From NCBI GenBank assembly GCA_051819745.1, contig JBNJGO010000002.1, positions 1 to 58,674 on the forward strand: 58,674 bases of DNA. Reading direction: 5' to 3'. The translations under genes and the position numbers were made by a program. Numbering within the stretch: position 1 is the first letter of the stretch; every line of letters begins with the position of its first letter. Below, piece by piece: positions 25,153 to 33,282 of the stretch. Source of the stretch: SKGA01 sp051819745 (lineage in GTDB: Archaea; Nanobdellota; Nanobdellia; Woesearchaeales; SKGA01). The notes under the pieces are model-generated. The model did no database searches. It saw only the letters and a list, made by a program, of their open reading frames with translations, and was not told where the DNA came from.

Positions 25153-25860
25153 ATGACTAATATAAAAATAAATCAAAATGTCGCTATTCTTTGCGACGGT
25201 AATAATATTGAGCGATCAATCCAGAAAACAGCAAGTGCTAATACAATGATTAATTTTGATAGTTTGATTCCTAGACTTCTAAAAAATAGAGGATTAAATA
25301 GGATGATTTACTTCAGAGAAGGATTTCGTATTTCTGACAAGCTTGCTGACCGATTATATTCTCAGTTTTATGGTTCTGTAATACCATGTCATAAATCTGC
25401 AGACATTCCTTTGACTATTAAAGCAACACAACTTGCGAGTAAAATAGATACTATTATTATTATGTCTGGTGATAGTGATTATGTTGATTTGGTTAAATAT
25501 TTAAAAAATGAAGGCGTTCGAGTCGAGATTGCTGCCGTTAAAGAAACAACATCAAAATATTTGCTTGATGAAGTTGATTTTTTTCATCCAATCGGAAAAG
25601 ATGATGTGTTCACATACGGTGGAAGTAACAAGACTAATTCATCAAATTATCAAAAAAGATCATCTGCAAAAAACACTTCTAGAAAAAATACTACAACAAG
25701 TACAAAACATCATACAACAAAGAAAACCACTTCAACATCTTCTAAAAAAAATGCAGGTTCCGCTTCTAAAAAAAATGAAACAATAAATAAAACAGCAAAC
25801 AAGCAAGTTAAAAAACCAGTAGAACATCTTAAAAAACGCTTGTTTAAAAAATCTAAATAA
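25153..25860 (+). CDS. NYN-domain RNase-like protein with basic tail
   Basis: The PIN-like NYN (LabA/DUF88) domain covers residues 1-155: NVAILCDGNNIERSIQ (first acidic residue), SADIPLTIKATQLAS (second) and IIIMSGDSDYVDLVKYLKNE (third), with VDFFHPI at its end. Such domains are metal-dependent nucleases acting on RNA. Residues 160-235 form a low-complexity Lys/Thr/Ser/Asn tail, probably disordered and RNA-binding. AAAGGTGAA lies 5 bases before ATG 25153. It follows gyrB by 32 bases and ends 1 base before the signal peptidase gene. Confidence 0.86.
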   Translation: MTNIKINQNVAILCDGNNIERSIQKTASANTMINFDSLIPRLLKNRGLNRMIYFREGFRISDKLADRLYSQFYGSVIPCHKSADIPLTIKATQLASKIDTIIIMSGDSDYVDLVKYLKNEGVRVEIAAVKETTSKYLLDEVDFFHPIGKDDVFTYGGSNKTNSSNYQKRSSAKNTSRKNTTTSTKHHTTKKTTSTSSKKNAGSASKKNETINKTANKQVKKPVEHLKKRLFKKSK

Positions 25861-25861
25861 A

Positions 25862-26548
25862 ATGGTCCGTCACAAAAAAAAATCTGCAAAAAAACCATCA
25901 ACTCCTTTGGCCAGAGTATGGTATTTTTTATGGTATGATGATTCTATCTGGAGTTGGATAGCAAATATCATAATAGCATTTGTCTTGATAAAATTTTTAG
26001 TATATCCTGGACTCGCTTTAGCATTTGGAACAGAACTTCCTGTTGTGGCCGTTGTTTCTTGTTCGATGGAACATCAATTTACTAATTGCGGTAATAATCC
26101 TGCTCCTGAAAGATTATGCAATATGACTGGCGAAGGTTTTGTAACACCATCTAATTATTGGAATGCGTGCGGTGATTTTTATGAGAAAAGAAATATTTCG
26201 TTTGAAAAATTTCAGACCTATCCCTTCAAGAATGGTTTTAATAAGGGAGATATTATTTTATTGAAGGGTGAAGAATCAAAGGATATAGAAGTTGGTGAAG
26301 TCATTATTTTTGAGGGAAATAAAGTTGCTTATCCGGTAATTCATCGTGTTGTCAAAATACATGAAGAGAATGGATCATATCGTTTTGAAACTAAAGGAGA
26401 TCATAACAGTAGACAGATTGAAACGACCGTCCTCAACGAAACAGATATAACTCCAGATGAAATCATAGGTGTTGGCGTGGGTAGAGTTCCCTTTGTAGGC
26501 TATTTGAAAATAGGTTTTGTTAAATTAATTTCTCTTTTCGGATTATAA
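25862..26548 (+). CDS. Signal peptidase I, archaeal/Sec11 type
   Basis: The enzyme removes signal peptides outside the membrane. A basic N-terminus is followed by a membrane anchor at about 33-55. The nucleophile is Ser68 in VVSCSMEHQF; a 70-residue loop with Cys residues (NCGNNPAPERLCNM) comes before GDIILLKGEE, and the general base is His in YPVIHRVVKIHEENG, as in Sec11-type enzymes that use His instead of Lys. FETKGDHNSRQIET is the final conserved box. A second anchor sits at the C-terminus. It begins 1 base after the NYN stop. Confidence 0.92.
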   Translation: MVRHKKKSAKKPSTPLARVWYFLWYDDSIWSWIANIIIAFVLIKFLVYPGLALAFGTELPVVAVVSCSMEHQFTNCGNNPAPERLCNMTGEGFVTPSNYWNACGDFYEKRNISFEKFQTYPFKNGFNKGDIILLKGEESKDIEVGEVIIFEGNKVAYPVIHRVVKIHEENGSYRFETKGDHNSRQIETTVLNETDITPDEIIGVGVGRVPFVGYLKIGFVKLISLFGL

Positions 26549-26568
26549 TTTTTTTAGGTGTTATACTA

Positions 26569-27501
26569 ATGACAAGAAGCACTATTGTGATTAAAAAAAT
26601 TAAATCTAATGCTATAATTTCACAATTAGAAAAAACCAACATACCATACCATATGCTAGAGCCAAAAGGAGAATATGAACGGTTACGAATAGAAACCGAA
26701 AAAGGATTGCTTATTCTTTACACCTCAAATAAACTTGTCATCCAAGCAAAATCAGAGCAAGAGGATTTTTTCAAGAAATTATTTTCCATATCAGATAACC
26801 ACCTTCAAAGAAAAATAAATAACAACACTTCTCACACAAAACATAACAAGACAACTCTTGATTTCAAAAAATATGATGGCATCATAGGTAGTGATGAAAC
26901 TCTCAAAGGCGATACGTTTGGTGGTTTGGTGGTTTGTGCGTTTATGGCTTCAAGAGAGGAACAACAAGAGTTGAAACGAATGGGTGTTGTCGATTCTAAA
27001 GAATTATCCGATAGTCAGATTAGTCGTATTGCAACACATATAATAAGTACATTTTCTTCCAATTATCATTGTATTTCATTGGATCCAATCGAATATAATA
27101 CTATCATTAAATCAAAAGGATCATCTACGAGTCTTCTTAACGATCTTCACCACCAAGTTATTTCAAGAATACAATCTCAACAATGTGATGATGGCAAAGC
27201 AAGATATATTTCTATTGTGGATAAATTCCCTGGTTGTAACATTGGAGATGTTATTATCCCTAAGGCTGAACAAGAATCGGTTGTTGTCGCAACAGCAAGT
27301 ATTATCGCTCGAAAGAAAGGTCTTGATCAGATCAAAGAGTTATCTGAAAAAGCAGGTTTTTTTCTTCCTCTAGGTTCAACTCATGTTAAAGAAGCTCTCA
27401 AGCGATTAATAGTTAAAAATAAAGACTTGAAAGAATTTTGCAAACTTCATTTTTCTAATGTTAAGAACGTGCTATTTGAAAAAAGAGATAACAAAAATTA
27501 A
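26569..27501 (+). CDS. rnhC: Ribonuclease HIII
   Basis: RNase HIII cuts RNA in RNA-DNA hybrids. The 310-residue length and N-terminal TBP-like substrate-binding domain (1-95) distinguish it from RNase HII. The catalytic part opens GIIGSDETLKGDTFGGLVVC and has VVDSKELSDSQI, SIVDKFPGCNIG (acidic residue) and QESVVVATASIIARKKGL. RNase HIII is mainly bacterial, and most archaea rely on RNase HII, so transfer is possible. AGGTGTT lies before ATG 26569, 20 bases after the signal peptidase gene; it ends the gyrB run. Confidence 0.9.
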   Translation: MTRSTIVIKKIKSNAIISQLEKTNIPYHMLEPKGEYERLRIETEKGLLILYTSNKLVIQAKSEQEDFFKKLFSISDNHLQRKINNNTSHTKHNKTTLDFKKYDGIIGSDETLKGDTFGGLVVCAFMASREEQQELKRMGVVDSKELSDSQISRIATHIISTFSSNYHCISLDPIEYNTIIKSKGSSTSLLNDLHHQVISRIQSQQCDDGKARYISIVDKFPGCNIGDVIIPKAEQESVVVATASIIARKKGLDQIKELSEKAGFFLPLGSTHVKEALKRLIVKNKDLKEFCKLHFSNVKNVLFEKRDNKN

Positions 27502-27526
27502 ATAAAAAAATATGTTGTAAACCTAT

Positions 27527-28492
27527 TCAAGAATTATCGAGTTTTAGCATAAGGTGTGCAAGTAATGCTTCTAATTGTATGAATTCGTCACTTCCTTCAT
27601 TAAGTCGATGTTCTGCTTCACCACAGGCGTTGACAAAAGATAATTGTACTGATGAAGGTATGTCGGGAACATTCCATATTTCTTTTTGTAGTTGTACAAT
27701 AATGTCTAATCCACTAAGCCCATACTCTAACATGATATCGAGAAGTGATTTTCTTGCTTCCTTGAAGTCTTGTTGTTTACAGGATTCAAAGACTTTTGTT
27801 ATTTCTTGGGGTCTGGCAAGAGATGCGATGCTGAGAATAGTTTCTTCAGTTACTTCAGAGCCAATGCTTGCTGAACTTTGAAGAATATTTTCTACTCGTC
27901 TCAAATCACCGTTACTTGCCTTGTAAATTGTTTTTTTGGTTTTTTTATCAATAGTAAGCCCTTCTTTTTCAACTATTGAATCAATAACATCATATATTTC
28001 GCTTTCTGGAAGTGGTTTGAATTTGAATACCGCACATCTGGATTGTATTGGATCAATTATTTTCGACGAGTAATTACAAGATAGTATGAAACGACAAGTT
28101 GAAGTATAGTTTTCCATTGTTCGTCGCAGTGCTTGTTGTGCTTCTTTTGTTAGCGAGTCACATTCATCAAGATATATTATTTTGAAAGGAACATCTCCAA
28201 GCGCTTTTGTTCTAGCAAAATCTTTGACTTTAACGCGAACAACATCTATTCCCCTCTCATCGCTAGCGTTGAGTTCTAGAAAGTTTTCTTTCCATGATTC
28301 TTTGAATAATTGTTTTGCCACAACCAAGGATAATGTTGTTTTTCCAACACCTGCAGGTCCTGAAAATAAGACGTGAGGCATGTTTTTTTTCTCAACAAAT
28401 GCTTTTAGTTTAGAAACGATGTGTTGTTGTCCTTTAACGCCTTCGAAAGTATCAGGACGGTATTTTTCAGTCCATATTGTTGATTCAATCAT
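27527..28492 (-). CDS. rfcS: Replication factor C small subunit
   Basis: RFC loads the PCNA clamp at primer ends. From ATG 28490-28492 the protein has 321 residues: MIESTIWTEKYRPDTFEGVK, Walker A FSGPAGVGKTT (about 43-53), NASDERGIDVVR, Walker B IIYLDECDSLTKEAQQALRR, the sensor FILSCNYSSKIIDPIQSRC with the SRC motif, and the C-terminal collar. No inteins are present. A TTG at 28507 would add 5 residues, but TATTATAAAA at about 28516-28525 is 28 bases before the ATG and supports a leaderless start. The large subunit is not in the window. Confidence 0.96.
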   Translation of the reverse strand: MIESTIWTEKYRPDTFEGVKGQQHIVSKLKAFVEKKNMPHVLFSGPAGVGKTTLSLVVAKQLFKESWKENFLELNASDERGIDVVRVKVKDFARTKALGDVPFKIIYLDECDSLTKEAQQALRRTMENYTSTCRFILSCNYSSKIIDPIQSRCAVFKFKPLPESEIYDVIDSIVEKEGLTIDKKTKKTIYKASNGDLRRVENILQSSASIGSEVTEETILSIASLARPQEITKVFESCKQQDFKEARKSLLDIMLEYGLSGLDIIVQLQKEIWNVPDIPSSVQLSFVNACGEAEHRLNEGSDEFIQLEALLAHLMLKLDNS

Positions 28493-28733
28493 AGCAATAG
28501 ATAACAAGCAAGACTATTTTATAATACTTTGGGTAGGTCAACCTTAAATAGTGTACTGAATTAATTTAAAAAAATAAATAAAATAAGAATAGTTAAAAAA
28601 AAATATTTTGACTAGAAAATTCGCATATCAAATAAAAAAGTGAATCTAAAGGCCGTACAGGCCAGAAGAAAATCATATAATAAGAATTTCTTCCAAGAGA
28701 ATTCAAGTAAAAGATCGAAAAGAAAAAAAAATA

Positions 28734-28997
28734 TTAGATAATATCTTCTTCTGAAACGACCATGAAGTCTCCCATCGCAATAACTGCACTGAATGGAATT
28801 AGCGGTTCTCCTTCTTTAGTCTTTTCAAGTTCTAGTTTTTTTGTATACACAGTTGGTTCGCTTAGCACTATATGAATTAGCTCTCCAGAAGATGTTTCAA
28901 AAATGATATCTCCTACTTCACCGAAACGTTTTCCGGTTTTCGAAACCACTGTTTTGCTAATGAGTTGTTTGGAAAATTTTTTTTCTTCGTCAGCCAT
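28734..28997 (-). CDS. PRC-barrel domain protein, single domain
   Basis: An 87-residue protein with one PRC barrel: LISKTVVSKTGKRFGEVGD, IIFETSSGELIHIVLSEP, then LIPFSAVIAMGDFMVVSEED. It is the third PRC-barrel gene in the window and is transcribed alone. In Haloferax, single PRC-barrel proteins act in cell division; here the role is open. ATG 28995-28997 follows AGGGG at about 7 bases. The 241 bases between it and rfcS (28493-28733) hold only a short GGCC-GTACA-GGCC hairpin near 28652-28664. Confidence 0.78.
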   Translation of the reverse strand: MADEEKKFSKQLISKTVVSKTGKRFGEVGDIIFETSSGELIHIVLSEPTVYTKKLELEKTKEGEPLIPFSAVIAMGDFMVVSEEDII

Positions 28998-29150
28998 GTT
29001 TTCAAAACCCCTTGATAATTGTTATGTATAAAAATCAGGTTAAAACAAGATATTACTCGTTGTTTACCACTCGTATGGGTGTATCAATAGTTGAGTATTT
29101 AAATGTTTCGTATTCATTAAATATACTATAAAAAAAATAAAAGTAAAAAA

Positions 29151-30191
29151 CTAGTCGGAATCTCCGATGTTTTTAATGGTCACAGTCTTTCTTAAATTTT
29201 TACTATACCGATATTCTAGGTCGATGGAAAGTGCTTCATCATAAATAACTGTTCCACCCGCGTTTGATTCGAGAATACAATTCACAGTTGTTTTTGCACT
29301 GCCAGATTCATCTCCAGAACCTTGAGCTCCAAGTAAAGTAATGTCACCTGTAGTTGTAGAACTATCTGCCCCTTCCCAGGAGTCACCGCAATTTATTGTT
29401 GCAGGAGTACCATCAGGCAAGCTTGCCGTTAAATGGACTTTTCCTTTTTTATTACGGTTGCTCAGGGAGGAATCACATTCTGCCTCTCCAAATTCATAAA
29501 CTGCGCCTTGACCAACGTGAACAACATCAAACATAACACTCACTTTATTTTCGCCAGCTGTGTTTTGACGCAAGTTCTCGACATGAAGCGGTCCACCTGA
29601 ATTATATGTTGTTTTTGGCTTTGAAATATCGCATATTTCTTTGCTTTGTTGATCAAAAAGTGCTGATGAAGAATCATCAGAAAGACAGACTTTTGTTGTT
29701 GATTTAGTTCGATAATCATAGCACAGGTTTACCAAAAATGATTTCTCGTCATTACCTTGAAGATCAGAAGGATATGAGAGACCATTCCATGAGAGAATTG
29801 TTGAAGTTCCGGGACTTACCGAACCATCAGGATATTTATATGCTGCTTTCAAATTATCCTCTAATTCACGAGTAAGATTCGCATCTTCATCGAGACCGAA
29901 TTGTTGGGGAACTATTCCCTCAAGAGAGACCTCTAAATAATTATAGTCACCATCCATTGTAAGACTTTGCTCTCCTTCATTAGTCAAGCGGAGTTGTATT
30001 GAAAAAGGCATTTGGCCATTATCAAGTATATTTTCGGGCGGAGCTCCTTGAACGAATTCCATTGAAACTCCCTGAGATCCCCCAACAAATGGTTTTGTCG
30101 ATCCAGTGTTTGAATCCTGAGAACCACCACAAGCAGTTAGTGAGATTGAGACAATAATAAGTAAACCAAGTAATGCTATTTTTTTAATCAT
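29151..30191 (-). CDS. Secreted lipoprotein of the surface cluster (346 aa)
   Basis: The signal peptide IALLGLLIIVSISLTACGG ends in the lipobox LTAC (Cys21). The mature part begins with a Ser/Gly linker and a conserved opening GGSQGVSMEFVQGAPPENI, shared in style with the next two genes. Central NLCYDYRTKSTTKVC and C-terminal SIDLEYRYSKNLRKTVTIK match the same positions of its neighbours. Cys residues occur in matched places, suggesting disulfides. GGAGGT lies 6 bases before ATG. It is the last gene of the cluster that starts behind Top6A. Function unknown; an outer-surface beta protein is inferred. Confidence 0.72.
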   Translation of the reverse strand: MIKKIALLGLLIIVSISLTACGGSQDSNTGSTKPFVGGSQGVSMEFVQGAPPENILDNGQMPFSIQLRLTNEGEQSLTMDGDYNYLEVSLEGIVPQQFGLDEDANLTRELEDNLKAAYKYPDGSVSPGTSTILSWNGLSYPSDLQGNDEKSFLVNLCYDYRTKSTTKVCLSDDSSSALFDQQSKEICDISKPKTTYNSGGPLHVENLRQNTAGENKVSVMFDVVHVGQGAVYEFGEAECDSSLSNRNKKGKVHLTASLPDGTPATINCGDSWEGADSSTTTGDITLLGAQGSGDESGSAKTTVNCILESNAGGTVIYDEALSIDLEYRYSKNLRKTVTIKNIGDSD

Positions 30192-30212
30192 TTTTTTACC
30201 TCCTTACATGAA

Positions 30213-31538
30213 TCAGACTCGTTTAACAGTTGTTTGTCGAGTCATCGTTTGTGAATAACCATACCCTAATTCTACGACTAGAGGGGTTTCATATGCGGAT
30301 TTTGCAGTAACATATTCAAGATCATAACGACACCTGACACGACCTCCTTGTCCAGGTATAAGTTTAACACCATCAAAACGGTCTGGTGTGCAAGATAATG
30401 ATTGATCGCCAATTCGTACATCAATAACATACACTTTATCTTTATATCGTGTTGAAAGGTCTGCAGGATAGTAAGGACTACATCGTTCTATTTGTCCCAT
30501 ATCAAAGACCGTACCTGCGCCAATATTATCTATGTGAATATCAAAGAATACGCTTTGACGAGTATTTTCTTGTTCTATTCTTGTAATCGCTACTGGAGCA
30601 CCGTTCCCGCCGTTGAAAGTCACTTCTCGCGGACGGCAGACTTTTCTTCCTTCACTCATTGGTGCAGGATCAATACATACCATTGGTGAAGCATAAGTGG
30701 AGTATAAATAACAGTTTGTGACCATGAATCGCATAGTTCTTTTGTCCACTCCTTTTGTCCATTCTTGGAGTTCTCCATTGAAGACAAGGGTTTCCATCTC
30801 ACCTCCAGGATAATCTGGATCGTCTGGTCGTAAGTAGAATTCTTTTCCGTTATAGCGATCGAATGATATTCCTGAAAGCATCATTAAAAGACCACGACCG
30901 TGATTGAATAAGTTGAAATCAAGATCATCATCAACGGAAAATCCGAAGTTAGCTTGGTCTCCCATTTGGTTGTAATCAAAACCTATATTATCTAGGACTT
31001 CAGCTTCAATACCGAGAAGCTCTGCTAGGGGACCTAAGCTATCAGCACTCATCCCAAATCGACCATCTCCTTCAAAGTAAGCATCAGTGCCAACACCTTC
31101 GCAACTAACTACTGAAGACACCGTGTCAAGGAAACTGTCACTGTCTATACCACCCATATTAAAATCGATAGTACAATCACCCCACCCTTGATCAAGTTTG
31201 GGGATATTGATATCTTCAATGTGAATAAGGTAAGGATCATAACCAGAAATATAAACGCCTCCTCGAGTGTAAGATCCTCCAATGTTGTGTAGATCAACCG
31301 CCACTGCAAAGTCATGATCTCCCGGTTGCGCTCCTCGAGAATAATAATACATTTTTGAAGGTGGATCGGATGGATTCGCGAACGTCATCCTAACTCCTTC
31401 TGAACCTCGATAATACTCTTTATTAGGATCATCATTGCTATTTGAGCCAAATTTTCCACCCATCGAACAGCCCGTAAGAGCTATTAAGAGAGTGAAAACC
31501 ATCATAACTGATACGATTCGAACTGTTTTCATTGACAT
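30213..31538 (-). CDS. Secreted lipoprotein of the surface cluster (441 aa)
   Basis: Signal peptide MKTVRIVSVMMVFTLLIALT with lipobox LTGC. The mature chain opens with YYRGSEGVRMTFANPSDPP, the same motif as its neighbours. The mid region (residues about 80-250) is unlike the other two and rich in Asp/Gly, including DDDLDFNLFNHGRGLLMM. The C-terminal module is shared: MVTNCYLYSTYASPMVCID, FNGGNGAPVAITRIEQEN and VVELGYGYSQTMTRQTTVK. GGTG lies 6 bases before ATG 31536-31538; a second ATG lies two codons on. It follows the 554-residue paralogue by 79 bases and precedes the 346-residue one by 21. Confidence 0.72.
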   Translation of the reverse strand: MSMKTVRIVSVMMVFTLLIALTGCSMGGKFGSNSNDDPNKEYYRGSEGVRMTFANPSDPPSKMYYYSRGAQPGDHDFAVAVDLHNIGGSYTRGGVYISGYDPYLIHIEDINIPKLDQGWGDCTIDFNMGGIDSDSFLDTVSSVVSCEGVGTDAYFEGDGRFGMSADSLGPLAELLGIEAEVLDNIGFDYNQMGDQANFGFSVDDDLDFNLFNHGRGLLMMLSGISFDRYNGKEFYLRPDDPDYPGGEMETLVFNGELQEWTKGVDKRTMRFMVTNCYLYSTYASPMVCIDPAPMSEGRKVCRPREVTFNGGNGAPVAITRIEQENTRQSVFFDIHIDNIGAGTVFDMGQIERCSPYYPADLSTRYKDKVYVIDVRIGDQSLSCTPDRFDGVKLIPGQGGRVRCRYDLEYVTAKSAYETPLVVELGYGYSQTMTRQTTVKRV

Positions 31539-31617
31539 CTATTACACCTTCACACATAAGTTACTGATAACTTCTTATTTAAATAATTTTGTTATTTTCA
31601 GCGGTAAAAAGAGAGTA

Positions 31618-33282
31618 TCAGGATATTTTCTTGCTAAACACCCTTTTTTCTCCTAATTTGTCTTCTACCATGATACAGACAGTGGTGTCATCGGCAGGCA
31701 TTTGATCGAGAGATAATTCAAAATACATACCGAATGTTTCCGAATATTCTCCTTTTAAACTTGTGAATTGATTGTGAGCAATATTTTCACACCAACTAGC
31801 AGGATCTGTAGCTTTAGGTTCGGTGAATGCATAATATGCTTTGTTTGAACAGCCACAAGTTCTGTCAATATCTTTTTCATCATCCCTATCTTTACATATC
31901 CATGAGATACTATCGCTTGTTTGTTGTATTGAAGTCGCCATTGGCTTAGCATTTGAAGTTACACAGTCAGGCCAGCCACAGTAGGTTCCTGGAAAGCAGA
32001 GGTTATCTGCTGGAATACAGTTACCTCCTGCTTCGCGACATTTTTCGATCCCGTTATACATGCACGACATCCCATCATAAACAGGTTTTTGTTCATCTTG
32101 AGATTTCGTATTTATGTGTGCTAGTGGAGAGTATTGGATTCTCCAGTCAAAGGATGTGTTCTTTAGCTCGTCAGATATTGATTTGAAAACATCGTAATCA
32201 TATTCACTCGCGTGATAATCGCATTTTGACAGACAACCACCCTCAACTTTTTCTTCCCAAGGGAGGCAGTTATCATTAGAAATATCTTCGTCGGAAAAAA
32301 TAGGGTCGCTAGATCGTTTCACAGTGACTTCTTTTGATTCCATGCCTGAGTAGAGATATGAAAGATCGACGTAGAGCTCAGTATAGTAACTTGATGTTAG
32401 GGCGAGAATGTCTGTATTATTTAGTTGACATTGTATCTTTGCAGATCCTTCATCAAGACGAATAGCTTCCGGCAGGCAATTAAGAGTTTTTTCTCCAAGA
32501 CGAGCGTTCACCCTAACCTTGTTGATTGAATTTGATGTTATCTCGCCACAGCTTTGTTTTCCAGCGTTTGATTCAGTGTTGAAATCGGAGACAAACCCAT
32601 CACCATATTGTTCTATGTGAATGGTGAATTGTGGCCTGATGTAATCATCAACAGGTATCATTTGTGATTCTACATCTGTTATTCCTACAGGTGCCCCTTG
32701 ACCTCCTGAGTACGAATGGTCTTGCGCTTCACATGCTTGTTCTCTTGCATCTGTTCCTTCAGGATTTGTGTCAACACACACTGATTCTGAAAATATTGTT
32801 TTGTAAGGATAACAATAGCTTAAAAAGAATTGAGCAGTGTCTGATTCGAAATTTCCAACAATATCTCTAGCTTCAAATTCAGCTATCGCAAGAGACGTTT
32901 CTTCTCCTGTAGGGTATGATTGTGATTTCCCAAATAATGAAATATCATCGATAGAATCATATCGGGAGTTTTGATTATGGTCTTGAATTTTTTTGACAGG
33001 TCCTGAATTGAATTTCAGGTTCGCATCCATCGTGTAATTAGTCAAATCGAATGCACCTTTATTATATGCTTTTGCTTGGACATCAAAAGTTGATGATTCA
33101 AATACTGCTTCAGGCGGGGCGTGATCGAGAAATGAAACGGCGACTCCTTGTGTTCCAGTATGAAAGTCAGTTGTTTGTGAATTCGTCTGGGAAAATCGCC
33201 CACCCATTTGACAACCAGTAAGCAGTACCAATATTGAGAAAATAATGATAATAAAAGTCAGGGAAGTTCGTTGTAGTTTCAA
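31618..33282 (-). CDS. Secreted lipoprotein of the surface cluster (554 aa)
   Basis: Signal peptide LTFIIIIFSILVLLTGC with lipobox LTGC. Mature opening FHTGTQGVAVSFLDHAPPEA is the cluster motif, followed by VFESSTFDVQAKAYNKGAFD, an immunoglobulin-like beta pattern. The shared module follows: SYCYPYKTIFSESVCVD, YSGGQGAPVGITDVESQ and YVDLSYLYSGMESKEVTVK. A unique C-terminal part (about 340-554) is Cys-rich (GNCIPADNLCFPGTYCGWPD, then CKDRDDEKDIDRTCGC). ATG 33280-33282 overlaps the stop of the 769-residue gene (ATGA), showing tight coupling. Confidence 0.72.
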   Translation of the reverse strand: MKLQRTSLTFIIIIFSILVLLTGCQMGGRFSQTNSQTTDFHTGTQGVAVSFLDHAPPEAVFESSTFDVQAKAYNKGAFDLTNYTMDANLKFNSGPVKKIQDHNQNSRYDSIDDISLFGKSQSYPTGEETSLAIAEFEARDIVGNFESDTAQFFLSYCYPYKTIFSESVCVDTNPEGTDAREQACEAQDHSYSGGQGAPVGITDVESQMIPVDDYIRPQFTIHIEQYGDGFVSDFNTESNAGKQSCGEITSNSINKVRVNARLGEKTLNCLPEAIRLDEGSAKIQCQLNNTDILALTSSYYTELYVDLSYLYSGMESKEVTVKRSSDPIFSDEDISNDNCLPWEEKVEGGCLSKCDYHASEYDYDVFKSISDELKNTSFDWRIQYSPLAHINTKSQDEQKPVYDGMSCMYNGIEKCREAGGNCIPADNLCFPGTYCGWPDCVTSNAKPMATSIQQTSDSISWICKDRDDEKDIDRTCGCSNKAYYAFTEPKATDPASWCENIAHNQFTSLKGEYSETFGMYFELSLDQMPADDTTVCIMVEDKLGEKRVFSKKIS